NCBI RefSeq assembly: GCF_004343585.1
Contig: NZ_SLYW01000014.1
Location: 17,595 to 81,594, forward strand
From: Neorhizobium sp. JUb45
Lineage (GTDB): Bacteria > Pseudomonadota > Alphaproteobacteria > Rhizobiales > Rhizobiaceae
Direction of reading: 5' to 3'
DNA length: 64,000 nucleotides
Made by a program: the position numbers and the translations under genes. Shown here piece by piece: positions 8,798 through 17,774 of this stretch. The stretch's first letter is position 1. Each line of letters begins with the position of its first letter. The notes under the pieces were generated by a model that had not been told where the DNA came from, searched no databases, and was given only the letters and a program-made list of their open reading frames with translations.

Positions 8798-9684
8798 GCG
8801 TCTTGGTCCAGAACGTTGGTCACCAAGCCCGCAAACCGCATCGCCTCGTTGACCATGCCGAACATCAGTGCCGGCGGAACGACCGAGAGCTGGCCGGGCC
8901 GGGAAAACGGCAGCATTTGCCACAGCGCACTTTCCGCCAGTTTCGACAACACGCCGGGCGGCACCGGATCGAAGGCGATCAGGCGCGCGTCCGGATCGCC
9001 GATGCTCGACAGCTCCTCGATCCCGATCGTCTCGAAGCCCCAGAAATTCGATTGCCGCGTCCAGGCGTTGCGCACACCTATGCGCTCAAGCGCGTTGTGA
9101 AACAGGCCGGGAGCGGAATAGATACGGGCGTGGCGGGCATCCATGAAGGTCACCAGCGCCACCGGCGGAATGGCCTTGCCCGCCAGCCGTTCGCGGCATC
9201 CCTCGAAGAAGACGTCGGACCGTCTCAGGAATTGATCGGCCTGCTGTTCACGGCCGATCCCAGTTGCCAGCGTGCGCGTCGCCGCGGTCGCGGCCTCGAG
9301 CACGGGCCCGCCGTCTGGCGTGAAGACTTCCAGCCGCAGGACTTTTGCGATCGGTCGAAGCCTCGGCAGAAGCTCGTCGAGATAGGGCGTCGTCAGGATG
9401 ATGTCCGGCTTCAGCTGGATGAGGATTTCCAGGTCGACCTCATAGGAACTGCCGAGATCGACGACCGAACTCGGCAGATGAGGCTCAACGACCCATTTGT
9501 TCCAGTCGGCAAGCTCGGATATCCCGACAGGCTGGACCCCGAGCGACAGCAGCGTCGACGCTAGCCCATAATCGAGGCTGACGATCCTCTGGCCGGCAGC
9601 CTCGGCCAGCAGTGGCCCCGGCATCGACACGGTGCCGGCCGCCGCCGCGGCCAAGAGCGTAAACGAGCGCCTTGAAATCTTCAT
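8794..9684 (-). CDS. Fe3+-siderophore ABC transporter substrate-binding protein, FhuD-like
   Basis: Periplasmic siderophore-binding protein, 296 residues, with a twin-arginine-type signal (SRRSFTLLAAAAAG). The mature part follows the FhuD/TroA-like helical-backbone plan: RIVSLDYGLASTLLSLGV, then VDLEILIQLKPDIILTTPY. It carries the ferric complex from the outer-membrane receptor to FhuB. It starts 13 nt after the fhuC stop and overlaps fhuB by 4 nt. FhuD-like similarity plus the fused FhuB argues for a hydroxamate-type ligand; the exact siderophore is unknown. Confidence 0.87.
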   Translation of the reverse strand: MKISRRSFTLLAAAAAGTVSMPGPLLAEAAGQRIVSLDYGLASTLLSLGVQPVGISELADWNKWVVEPHLPSSVVDLGSSYEVDLEILIQLKPDIILTTPYLDELLPRLRPIAKVLRLEVFTPDGGPVLEAATAATRTLATGIGREQQADQFLRRSDVFFEGCRERLAGKAIPPVALVTFMDARHARIYSAPGLFHNALERIGVRNAWTRQSNFWGFETIGIEELSSIGDPDARLIAFDPVPPGVLSKLAESALWQMLPFSRPGQLSVVPPALMFGMVNEAMRFAGLVTNVLDQDA

Positions 9685-9697
9685 CTAGGTGCGGACC

Positions 9698-10510
9698 TTA
9701 GCAGGGATAGGCAAGCGGATTTGACAGGTTCGGAACGGAGATGACCTCCATCTCGATCCCGTAGATGGCATGAAGCGTTTCCGGTACCAGAATCTCAGCG
9801 GGTGTTCCGCTGGCGACCACCCGCCCGCCTTTGAGCGCATGGATGCGGTCGCAGAAGCGTGCAGCCATGTTGATGTCGTGCAGCACGATGACAACGCTGC
9901 GCCCGCCCTCATGCGCGAGTTTGCGCACCAGCGACAGCACGTCGACCTGATGCGCGATGTCGAGCGCAGCTGTCGGCTCGTCGAGCAGCAGGCAGCGGGC
10001 GTCCTGCGCGATCAGCATGGCGATCCAGGCCCGCTGCCGCTCGCCACCGGACAGCGTGCCCACCGTGCGATCGGCAAATGCCTCGATATGCGTGGCAGCG
10101 ATCGCCGCCTCGACCTTTTCGCGGTCTACGGCGGAGAATTGTCCGAGCGCGCCGTGCCAAGGGTAGCGTCCGCATGCGACCAGTTCGCGGATCGTCATGT
10201 CCGATCCGGTGCCCAGATCCTGCGGCAGGTAGGCGACAGACCGCGGGAAGTCGCGGCCGTGATAGTGCCGGAGATCGCGGCCGCCGTAGGCGGCAGATCC
10301 GGTGGTGGGCGTCAGCTGCCGCGCCAGGATCTTCAGGAGGCTGGATTTGCCCGAACCGTTGTGGCCGACGAGGGCCACCACCTCGCCCGCCGGGAAATCG
10401 AGGCTGACGTCTGACAGGATGGCGTTTCCCTCGATCGCCAGACCGATCCGGTCGACGGCAAAGGCTTTTGTCGTATCGGGTGCGTCCTGCGCGCGCTCTG
10501 CCATGGCCAT
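9698..10510 (-). CDS. fhuC: Fe3+-siderophore ABC transporter ATP-binding protein, FhuC-like
   Basis: Cytoplasmic ATPase of the siderophore importer, 270 residues from the ATG at 10510. Walker A GHNGSGKSS, signature LSGGERQR and Walker B CLLLDEPTAALD are intact, and the D-loop and the H-loop (VIVLHDINMAARFCD) follow. The ATG at 10510 is chosen because GGAG lies 8 nt upstream; a GTG at 10531 would overlap the esterase stop (GTGA). It lies between the esterase and fhuD genes, matching a fhuCDB gene order. Confidence 0.9.
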   Translation of the reverse strand: MAMAERAQDAPDTTKAFAVDRIGLAIEGNAILSDVSLDFPAGEVVALVGHNGSGKSSLLKILARQLTPTTGSAAYGGRDLRHYHGRDFPRSVAYLPQDLGTGSDMTIRELVACGRYPWHGALGQFSAVDREKVEAAIAATHIEAFADRTVGTLSGGERQRAWIAMLIAQDARCLLLDEPTAALDIAHQVDVLSLVRKLAHEGGRSVVIVLHDINMAARFCDRIHALKGGRVVASGTPAEILVPETLHAIYGIEMEVISVPNLSNPLAYPC

Positions 10511-10527
10511 GTCGCCTGCTCCTCTTG

Positions 10528-11394
10528 TCACGAAATGTGCCGCCGAAACGCAATGCTTACGGCGCGGTTGACGGCGGGTCCAAGGACGGACATGTGGGTC
10601 TGCCCGGCAAAAAGCTCGAACTGCGTGCGAATGCCGTCCTGCATGCCATCCAGCCGATCGGCCATTTCCTGAGCCAGCGCGACGGTCCTTTCGGTTTTCT
10701 TGTTCTCCAGCCTGGATGCGGCATCCTCGTTGCCGGACTGGAAAGGAGCTAGTTCCTCCCCCTCGTATTCCCCGGCCGAAAGATGCAGGAAAACCTCGTT
10801 GCCGGCTACTGTTTGCCGGCGCGCCTCGTTGTTGAGGATCTCGCTGCCTTCCCAGAAGATGGTCGGGCTTGCCGCGATCCAGTTGGCAAAGAGGTCCGGC
10901 CGCTCGAACAGCCCGTAGAGCGCGAACAGGCCGCCGAATGAATGGCCGAAGAGCGATCGTCGCGTCGCATCGAGCGGCGCCATGTCGGCCAGCCGAGGCA
11001 GCAATTCCCTGTCGATGAAGTCGAGCAGCTCACCCGTCCCGCCGATCTTGACGGGCGGCTCGCCCTCGACATAGGGCGGATAGGATTTGACCGGCGGCGG
11101 CCCCAGGTCCCACGCCCGGCGCATGGCGTCATAGGGCTCGTCTGTCGGATAGCCGATCGCCGCGATGACGCCCCACTCAACACCAGTTCCGGTCGGGTAA
11201 GGCGCCTGCGTCACCAGACTTGCGAAGGCGAAGGGAAAGGTCGCGTTGCCATCGGTCATCACCAGCAGCGGCCATCCGCCGGCTGGCGCCTCTCCTGCCG
11301 GCCTGAACAGAAAGATGCGATAGGGCTCGCCGCCTGCCGCCGGCGCCAGGTCGAAATAAGTGGTGCCGGGCAGAAAATATGCCTGTTCAGTCAT
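10528..11394 (-). CDS. Alpha/beta hydrolase, IroE/Fes-type siderophore esterase
   Basis: Esterase-D-fold hydrolase, about 288 residues. The nucleophile elbow is GHSFGG; a distal His lies in GQTHMSVLGPAV, and an acidic residue is expected between them. Proteins of this group hydrolyse ester backbones of imported or exported siderophores such as enterobactin- and fusarinine-type molecules. Its place between the TonB receptor and fhuC indicates that iron is released by cutting the ferri-siderophore. There is no export signal, so action would be cytoplasmic. The start is uncertain: in-frame ATGs at 11394, 11400 and 11457 all lack a strong ribosome site. Confidence 0.75.
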   Translation of the reverse strand: MTEQAYFLPGTTYFDLAPAAGGEPYRIFLFRPAGEAPAGGWPLLVMTDGNATFPFAFASLVTQAPYPTGTGVEWGVIAAIGYPTDEPYDAMRRAWDLGPPPVKSYPPYVEGEPPVKIGGTGELLDFIDRELLPRLADMAPLDATRRSLFGHSFGGLFALYGLFERPDLFANWIAASPTIFWEGSEILNNEARRQTVAGNEVFLHLSAGEYEGEELAPFQSGNEDAASRLENKKTERTVALAQEMADRLDGMQDGIRTQFELFAGQTHMSVLGPAVNRAVSIAFRRHIS

Positions 11395-11472
11395 GCGCAT
11401 CTCGCGGAAGTCCGGAAACTTCCGAGGCTCCTTTGACCTCGGGAGGGGTTGAACCATCGTGGCTGCAGCCTG

Positions 11473-13611
11473 TCACCATTTGTACTTCAGCGAACCGACC
11501 ACAGTGCGGCCCTGGCCGAAGTAGCAATAGCCGCCGTTGCAGACCTGCTCTTCGCGGTTGGCAAGGTTCGTCGCGCTGACGGCGAGCGAAAGCCCCTTCA
11601 GATCCTGCGACTTTGCGCCGAAATCGTAGGAGAGCGATGCGTCGAGATAGGCAACGCCGGCATTCTTGGCGGTGTTGTAGTCGTCGGTATAGGACTTGCT
11701 CATCGCCCGCACACCGCCACCGATGCTGAGGCCGCCGATGGCGGTCTCTTCGGGTGCCGTGTAGTTCAGCCACAGCGACGCCACATGGCGGGGCGTCGTG
11801 GTCGGCGTGTTGCCGATGATCGAGCCGTCGAGATTACCGGTGATCTCCCCGTGGGTATAGGTGTAGGCGGCGATCAGGCTGATGCCGTTGTCGAAGGTCT
11901 TGCGGGCTTCGGCCTCGAAGCCGGTGAAGGTATTCTCGCCCGAGTTCTCATAGATATAGACCGGCCCGGAAGCGCCTGCATATTGCGGCTTGCCGGTTTC
12001 GACAAGCCGATAGACCGCAGTGCTCAGGGAGAAATTCTCGCCGTCCGGCTGATACTTGATGCCGGCTTCGACCTGCCGGCCGTCGGTCGGATCGAGCACG
12101 CCGAGGCCTGCCGAGCGCTCGGTCGACGGCACGAAGGACGTCCCATAGCTTACGTAAGGGGCAAGGCCGTTATCGAAGAGATAGAGGAGACCGACCTGGC
12201 CCGACAGTGCGCCGTCGTCCTTCTCGGCGCCGGTCCCGGCAACCTTGTCGGTCGTTTCCTGGTGCAGCCAGTCGTAACGCAGGCCGCCGACGAAGCGCCA
12301 GTTGCCGATCTCTGCCTGTTCCTGCGCATACAGTCCGGTCTGGCGCAGATCGTTGCCGGTGAAGCCCGTAAGCGCCGGTGACGGTGCGCTACCGATGTCG
12401 GAAGGTAGCGTATAGCCATACCCATCAGCGAAATCCGAGTTGACGCCGGTATAATCCAGACCGGCGAGAACGGTATGGGCGACGGCGCCCGTGTCGAATT
12501 TCGCCTGGAGCTGGTTGTCGATCTGAAAGGCGCGTACGTCGTCGGTCACCGCGGCGGTCGACCAGCTATCGGCCGGCCCGCCCAGTACGGGTGCATAGAG
12601 GGTTGTCCGGTCGACGTAGCGCGACTTGAGATCGAGGTCGCTCACGCGCGCGTTTTGCCGGAAGGTCAAGCCGTTGTCGAACTCGTGCTCGAGCTGGTAG
12701 CCCAGCTGGTACTGGCGCACCTTTTGGTAGTCGTAGTCCGGGTCGCTGACTCGGGTGATCTCGCTGCCGTTGTCGAAGGTCCAGGCGCTGGATTCGCCCT
12801 CGCTCTTCTGCGCCAGGCCGTAGACCGTCAGCTTTGTGTTGTCAGTCGGCTCCCAGGTGAAAGAGGGCTGCAGCAGGTAGCGGTCGTCTTGGTTGTCGTA
12901 ATTGGTTTCCCCCTCGCGAACCAGGCCGACGACGCGGTAGTACATCTCGTCGCGCTGGCCGACCGGGCCGCCGAAATCGAATGCGGCCTGTTTGCGGCCG
13001 ACGGTGCCGTACTGCAGTTCGACCTCGCGATGGGTTTCATTCAGAGGCATCTTGGAGATCTTGTTGACGATGCCGGCAGCGCTCGCCGCCCCGTACATGA
13101 CCGATACCGGTCCCTTGAGCACTTCGACACGGTCGAGCGTATAGATTTCGGTCGTGAACGTGCCGTAGGTCATCACCGGCTGGCGCAGGCCGTCGCGAAA
13201 ATCGCCGCTCGTCGTCGTCTCGATGCCGCGAATGTAGATCTGATCGAACCGCGGGTCGAAACCGAATCCGCCGGTGTTTACGCCGGAGCTGTAACGCGTT
13301 GCCTGGATCAGATCGGTTGCACCGCGTTGTTCGATTTCCTCGCGGGTCACGACGGAGATGGATCGCGGCGTCTCGACCAGCGGCGTATCAGTCTTCAAGG
13401 CTGAGATCGCACGCGTCGGCACGATCGTATCGTTATCCTCACTGATCGATTGAGCACCGGAGCCTGAAATGACGATCGGATCAAGCGTTGTGGCCCCCGA
13501 CGCATCTTGCGCGAGAGCCGCGCTCGGCGTGCATACAACCACTGAGCCTAACACGGCAGTGGAAAGTTGGAGTATTCGGCTAAAAGGATGCCGACTGAAC
13601 AAGAACGCCAT
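11473..13611 (-). CDS. TonB-dependent siderophore receptor
   Basis: Outer-membrane ferric-siderophore receptor, 712 residues, of the FhuA/FoxA-like class. It has a signal peptide (about 1-35, ending AALAQ), a plug domain (VETPRSISVVTREEIEQRGA; IYIRGIETTTSGDFRDGLRQ) and a 22-strand-type beta barrel ending in an aromatic C-terminus (KYKW) as required for BAM-dependent insertion. AAGGA precedes the ATG. It is the first gene of a five-gene operon with esterase and fhuCDB homologues. Regulation by iron through the upstream TGA-N9-TCA site is plausible. Confidence 0.92.
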   Translation of the reverse strand: MAFLFSRHPFSRILQLSTAVLGSVVVCTPSAALAQDASGATTLDPIVISGSGAQSISEDNDTIVPTRAISALKTDTPLVETPRSISVVTREEIEQRGATDLIQATRYSSGVNTGGFGFDPRFDQIYIRGIETTTSGDFRDGLRQPVMTYGTFTTEIYTLDRVEVLKGPVSVMYGAASAAGIVNKISKMPLNETHREVELQYGTVGRKQAAFDFGGPVGQRDEMYYRVVGLVREGETNYDNQDDRYLLQPSFTWEPTDNTKLTVYGLAQKSEGESSAWTFDNGSEITRVSDPDYDYQKVRQYQLGYQLEHEFDNGLTFRQNARVSDLDLKSRYVDRTTLYAPVLGGPADSWSTAAVTDDVRAFQIDNQLQAKFDTGAVAHTVLAGLDYTGVNSDFADGYGYTLPSDIGSAPSPALTGFTGNDLRQTGLYAQEQAEIGNWRFVGGLRYDWLHQETTDKVAGTGAEKDDGALSGQVGLLYLFDNGLAPYVSYGTSFVPSTERSAGLGVLDPTDGRQVEAGIKYQPDGENFSLSTAVYRLVETGKPQYAGASGPVYIYENSGENTFTGFEAEARKTFDNGISLIAAYTYTHGEITGNLDGSIIGNTPTTTPRHVASLWLNYTAPEETAIGGLSIGGGVRAMSKSYTDDYNTAKNAGVAYLDASLSYDFGAKSQDLKGLSLAVSATNLANREEQVCNGGYCYFGQGRTVVGSLKYKW

Positions 13612-13724
13612 TGCCTAATCCTTTGTTGGCAAACTGAAAATGCGTGGGCTGCGAAGGACAGCATTGGATGACGCGGCCCGCCGGCGGCACCTATAGAAAC
13701 AGGATCGCAGGCAATCAAGAATGA

Positions 13725-13739
13725 TGAGCAAAATATTCA
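13725..13739. promoter_or_regulatory. Candidate iron-responsive operator (RirA/IRO box)
   Basis: TGA-GCAAAATAT-TCA fits the TGA-N9-TCA pattern described for RirA-type iron operators in Rhizobiales. It lies in AT-rich DNA about 115 nt upstream of the TonB receptor start, a sensible place for iron repression. The pattern is short and has low information, so chance occurrence cannot be excluded. Confidence 0.4.
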
Positions 13740-13871
13740 TATTTTTGCGTGTTGGCTGTCAATATTGCAACGGACCTACTGGAAACCGCAGCTTCACTGA
13801 CGGTCGACTACCTCGTGCAGCCTCCGAGCTTAATTATGGATATCTAGACAGCTCCCAGCGCCTTGAAACAT

Positions 13872-13886
13872 ATCGAACCCGCGACC
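13872..13886 (-). repeat. tRNA T-arm-like degenerate repeat, copy 2
   Basis: The minus strand reads GGTCGCGGGTTCGAT, followed by a TTTCAAGGCG-like tail also seen at the copies near 42.58 and 37.36 kb. No cloverleaf can be formed around it. Confidence 0.45.
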
Positions 13887-14042
13887 CTTCGCTTCATTCG
13901 GCTCTTCATTGAAAATGAAGGAAAAACTGCATTTTCTCGGTCATCTAGCGTATGCTCGAATTCCACCGGGTGTCGAGAGATGTGAACTCGCCGACGTTCA
14001 CCGGGAAGCCTGAAGTGAATCCACTGTGAAGGAGAACCCGTA

Positions 14043-14462
14043 TTGCCATGGCTGATTACGCCCAGAGTTGGGCTTTCCGAGCTGAAGTTCGGCATGAGCC
14101 GAGAAGACGTCGAGGCCGTGATGGGCGCGCCCCGATCGGTCAAGAACACCCGGACTGGCAGGTTGCGACTAGAATATGGACAGATATTTCCCGCACTGGT
14201 CTTCGTTGACGACGCCCTGATCGAGATCAATCTTCTCCCGGAGGTCTCCGGCGGCCTGGTTCTCGACGGTCTCGATCTGATGACCTCGAAGGAGCCCGAT
14301 GTCGTCGCCGCCCTGCGAAGGCGTGACAATGCCGCAAAGGAGCGAAACGGCTTTCTCATATTTCAGATGCTGGGCATTACACTGTCAGGATTCGAGCCTC
14401 CGGAAGCTGATCAGAAAGCCGTCACTCTTTTCGGGCAAAGACATCCCTGGAGCATGCCGTGA
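14043..14462 (+). CDS. Hypothetical protein, 139 aa
   Basis: I do not recognise this protein. It starts at a TTG with AAGGAG 8-9 nt upstream, which supports real translation. Its beginning (VGLSELKFGMSREDVEAVMG) resembles the generic 'G-x-S-x-x-D-V-x-x-x-L-G-x-P' helix-strand motif seen in several small adaptor or immunity-type domains. The rest alternates predicted strands and helices, with no signal peptide or membrane segment. It lies alone between the siderophore operon promoter and the convergent dnaE2 gene. An internal in-frame alternative start is not obvious. Confidence 0.6.
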   Translation: MPWLITPRVGLSELKFGMSREDVEAVMGAPRSVKNTRTGRLRLEYGQIFPALVFVDDALIEINLLPEVSGGLVLDGLDLMTSKEPDVVAALRRRDNAAKERNGFLIFQMLGITLSGFEPPEADQKAVTLFGQRHPWSMP

Positions 14463-14516
14463 AGGAAGACATGATTGAGATGTTCGAACGGCGGAGCGGA
14501 CAGGAAGGTGCCCGCG

Positions 14517-17500
14517 CTAATGAAAATTCCGTGCCTTCACCTTCAACGTATCAATATGAAGATCGCGCACGAACATGTCGCGCGGGGTCACAACGGGCTT
14601 GGGCTTGTCGCGTGGATCCGGCCCACCACCATGGGCGAACTCGTCTCCCCTGCCGGCCGGCATCTTGAACTCGGCGTCCCGATCCGCCAAACCTGACAGG
14701 TCAGAGGTCAAGTCGAACAGCTGCTGGGCGACCAGATGCACGACCTCGCCTTCGCGTTGGATGCGGCCATTGATTGCCATCATGCTGGAGCCGAGCACGA
14801 TGCGACGGCGTTTCTCGAACAGCGATGGCCAGACGACGATATTGGCGGGGCCGGTCTCGTCCTCGATGGTGATGAACATCACGCCTTTGGCAGATCCTGG
14901 CTTCTGCCGTACCAGGACGAGGCCGGCGGTGTAGACCGAACGGCCATCGCGGGCGTTCATCGCTGCGGCGCAGGTAATGATGTTGCGAGAAGCGAGATCC
15001 TTGCGCAAAAACGCGATCGGATGCTGCCGCAATGTCAGACCTGTGTAGCCATAATCCTCGATAACATTGTGGCCCTCGGTCATCTGCCGAAGGGCAACCT
15101 CGGGCTCATTCTGCTCGGCGATCGTCGCCATCTCGCGCTCAGCCGCCGCGGCAAACAGCGGTAATGGTTCATCACGCAGTGCCTTGATCGCCCAGAGGGC
15201 GTCACGACGCTCGAGCTTCAGGGACGGCCGGTATGCGTCCGCTTTTGCGAGTTGGACGAGCGCTTCGGTCGGCACGCTGGAGCGCCGCCACATGTCATCG
15301 ACGGAAACAAAGTCGCTGTTCATGCGCGCCGCAGCGATGCGAGCCGCATCGGCGATCGCCAGCCCCTTCACCCGCCGAAAACCGAGGCGAACGGCATACC
15401 GCTCGGTGTTGCCGATGCGCTCAAGCGTGCAATCCCACCGGGATCGGTTGATACAGACGGGTCGGACCTCGACGCCATGGGCGCGGGCATCGCCGACGAT
15501 CTGGGCTGGCGCATAAAAGCCCATGGGCTGGGAGTTGATCAGGGCCGCACAAAAGGCTTCCGGATAGTGGCATTTGATGAAGTTCGACGCATAGGCGATC
15601 AGTGCAAAGGATGCCGCATGGCTTTCCGGAAAACCGTAGGAACCAAACCCTTCCAGCTGCGAAAACGTCTTCTCCGCGAATTCGGACGTATAGCCATTCC
15701 TGACCATCCCGGAGACCAGCTTGTCCTTGAACTTGCTGACGCCGCCGGTGAACTTGAAGGTCGCCATCGACTTGCGCAATTGGTCGGCCTCGCCGCCGGT
15801 GAAGCCGGCACAGACCATCGCCACCCGCATCGCGCTTTCCTGAAACAAAGGCACGCCGAGCGTCTTGCCGAGAACCGCCTCCAGCTCGGGTGTCGGATAG
15901 ACGACATCCTCTTTGCCCTCGCGCCGGCGCAGATAGGGATGCACCATATCTCCTTGAATCGGGCCCGGTCGGACGATCGCGACCTGGACGACGAGGTCGT
16001 AAAACGTCCGCGGCTTCAGGCGCGGCAGCATGGCCATTTGCGCCCGGCTTTCGATCTGAAATGTGCCGAGCGTGTCGGCCCTGCGGATCATGGCATAGGT
16101 CGCCTGATCCTCCTGCTCGATCTTCGAAAGGTCGAGATCGCGGTCCTTGTGCTCGCGGATGAGTTCGAAAGCCTTTGCCATGCAGGTCAGCATGCCGAGC
16201 GCCAGAATATCGACCTTCATGAACTTCAGGGCTTCGACATCATCCTTATCCCATTCGATGATCTGCCGGTCTTTCATCTTTGCCGGCTCGATCGGCACCA
16301 GATCGTCGAGCCGGTCATGAGTCAGCACAAAGCCGCCCGGATGCTGGCCGAGATGGCGGGGCGCACCCATCAATTGCTGGGCAAGTTTCAGGGTGAGAAT
16401 GAGACGACGGTCGTCGGGATTGAGATTGAGCTCGCGGATATTGCGGTCGGGCACTTCCTCCGACCAGGACCACATGCCTGATGACAATGCCTTGATGACG
16501 TCCTCCGGCAGACCAAGCGCCTTGCCGACGTCACGGATGGCGCCCTTGGCGCGGTACCGGGTGACGGTGGCGCACAGTGCTGCCTTCTCGCGGCCGTAGG
16601 TCCGATAAATCCACTGGATCACCTCTTCGCGCCGTTCATGCTCGAAGTCGACGTCGATGTCAGGAGGCTCATCGCGTTCCTGGCTGACAAAGCGCTCGAA
16701 GAGGAGATTGCCGCTGATCGGATCAATCGAAGTGACGCCGAGAATATAACACACCGCACTGTTGGCCGCCGAACCGCGGCCCTGGCACAGGATCCCCTGG
16801 CTTCGGGCGTATCGCACTATCGAAAACACCGTCAAAAAATAGGGGGCGTATTTCATCGTGCGGATCAGATCGAGCTCGTGGCGCACGGTCTTGAGCACGC
16901 CGGGCGGCAGGCCTTCAGGATAACGGGACGGCACGCATTCCCACACATAGTGTTCCAGTGATGCCTGGGCATCCATGCCCGGCACGATCGCTTCCTCCGG
17001 GTACTGATAGGTCAGCTCCTCGAGCGAGAACTTGCACCGATGCACGATCTCCATGGTTCGCGCCAAGGCTTCCGGATAACGCGGGAAAAGCCGTTCCATC
17101 TCCTCCGGCGGTTTCAGATAGCGGTCGGCATGGCGCTCGCGCTCGAAACCGACATCGTCAATGGTTTTGCCGGTGCGGATACAGGTGACGATATCCTGCA
17201 GCTGTCGCCGACCCGACTCATGAAACAGCACGTCATTGGTAACGACCGTCTTTACCTTGAACCGCGTCGCCAGATTGGAAATCTCATAGAGCCGCATCTG
17301 GTCGTTTGGCCGTCGGCGCAGGCACAAAGACACATAGGCGCGGTCGGCAAACACCTCGGCCATCTTCCTTAAGCGCACGGCACAGACATCGTCGCCAAGG
17401 TCGGGCACGAGGATGCCGATCATTCCTTCCGAATAGGCAACCACATCATCCCAGTGGAGGATGCAGTTGTTCTTGCCACCACGCGATTTTCCCAGCGTGA

Positions 17501-17774
17501 TCAGCCGGGTCAGCCGGGAATAGGCGGCCCGGTCGATCGGATAGACGAGGATGGACATGCCGTCGGCAAGGTCGAGACGACAGCCGACGACCAGACGCAG
17601 TCCCGTGCCACGGGACGCTTCCAGCGCCCGAATGATACCGGCGAGCGAATTTCGATCGACGACGCCGACGGCATCGATGCCGAGCGCTGCGGCGGCCTCA
17701 AACAGCTCCTGCGCCGACGATGCCCCGCGCAGGAAGGAGAAATGCGTCGTCAACTGAAGTTCAGCATATCTCAT
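14517..17774 (-). CDS. dnaE2: Error-prone DNA polymerase III alpha-like subunit DnaE2 (ImuC)
   Basis: C-family translesion polymerase, 1085 residues, the catalytic partner of the ImuA/ImuB mutasome. It opens with a PHP domain (HFSFLRGASSAQELFEAAAA), carries the polymerase active-site motif PDIDVDFEHERREE near residue 370, helix-hairpin-helix DNA-binding segments, and a C-terminal OB-like region. Length and order match DnaE2 rather than the replicative DnaE1. Its ATG overlaps the imuB stop (ATGA), so translation is coupled. SOS control is expected from the LexA box upstream of imuA. Confidence 0.95.
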   Translation of the reverse strand: MRYAELQLTTHFSFLRGASSAQELFEAAAALGIDAVGVVDRNSLAGIIRALEASRGTGLRLVVGCRLDLADGMSILVYPIDRAAYSRLTRLITLGKSRGGKNNCILHWDDVVAYSEGMIGILVPDLGDDVCAVRLRKMAEVFADRAYVSLCLRRRPNDQMRLYEISNLATRFKVKTVVTNDVLFHESGRRQLQDIVTCIRTGKTIDDVGFERERHADRYLKPPEEMERLFPRYPEALARTMEIVHRCKFSLEELTYQYPEEAIVPGMDAQASLEHYVWECVPSRYPEGLPPGVLKTVRHELDLIRTMKYAPYFLTVFSIVRYARSQGILCQGRGSAANSAVCYILGVTSIDPISGNLLFERFVSQERDEPPDIDVDFEHERREEVIQWIYRTYGREKAALCATVTRYRAKGAIRDVGKALGLPEDVIKALSSGMWSWSEEVPDRNIRELNLNPDDRRLILTLKLAQQLMGAPRHLGQHPGGFVLTHDRLDDLVPIEPAKMKDRQIIEWDKDDVEALKFMKVDILALGMLTCMAKAFELIREHKDRDLDLSKIEQEDQATYAMIRRADTLGTFQIESRAQMAMLPRLKPRTFYDLVVQVAIVRPGPIQGDMVHPYLRRREGKEDVVYPTPELEAVLGKTLGVPLFQESAMRVAMVCAGFTGGEADQLRKSMATFKFTGGVSKFKDKLVSGMVRNGYTSEFAEKTFSQLEGFGSYGFPESHAASFALIAYASNFIKCHYPEAFCAALINSQPMGFYAPAQIVGDARAHGVEVRPVCINRSRWDCTLERIGNTERYAVRLGFRRVKGLAIADAARIAAARMNSDFVSVDDMWRRSSVPTEALVQLAKADAYRPSLKLERRDALWAIKALRDEPLPLFAAAAEREMATIAEQNEPEVALRQMTEGHNVIEDYGYTGLTLRQHPIAFLRKDLASRNIITCAAAMNARDGRSVYTAGLVLVRQKPGSAKGVMFITIEDETGPANIVVWPSLFEKRRRIVLGSSMMAINGRIQREGEVVHLVAQQLFDLTSDLSGLADRDAEFKMPAGRGDEFAHGGGPDPRDKPKPVVTPRDMFVRDLHIDTLKVKARNFH

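Larger units (their letters stand above)
13612..14042. other. Intergenic region upstream of the siderophore operon
   Basis: About 430 nt with no convincing gene. It should hold the siderophore operon promoter, a candidate RirA site (13725-13739), and one copy of the degenerate tRNA-T-arm-like repeat (13872-13886). Short open frames here have no ribosome site or recognisable product. Confidence 0.4.

Noticed and set aside
13829..13843. 15-mer CTTAATTATGGATAT repeated at about 52172-52186
   Set aside because: About two chance 15-mer repeats are expected in a window of this size, and the flanks do not match.
13721..13912. Possible small gene upstream of the siderophore operon
   Set aside because: It covers the candidate operator and a degenerate repeat, has no ribosome site and no homology that I can see.
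14459..14668. Short plus-strand frame overlapping the 3' end of dnaE2, preceded by ATGA-like coupling to the 139-residue gene
   Set aside because: Most of it lies antisense to the conserved DnaE2 C-terminus and its product is unrecognisable.
15252..16481. 409-residue plus-strand frame inside dnaE2
   Set aside because: Entirely antisense to the conserved polymerase core; its sequence looks like a GC-driven shadow.
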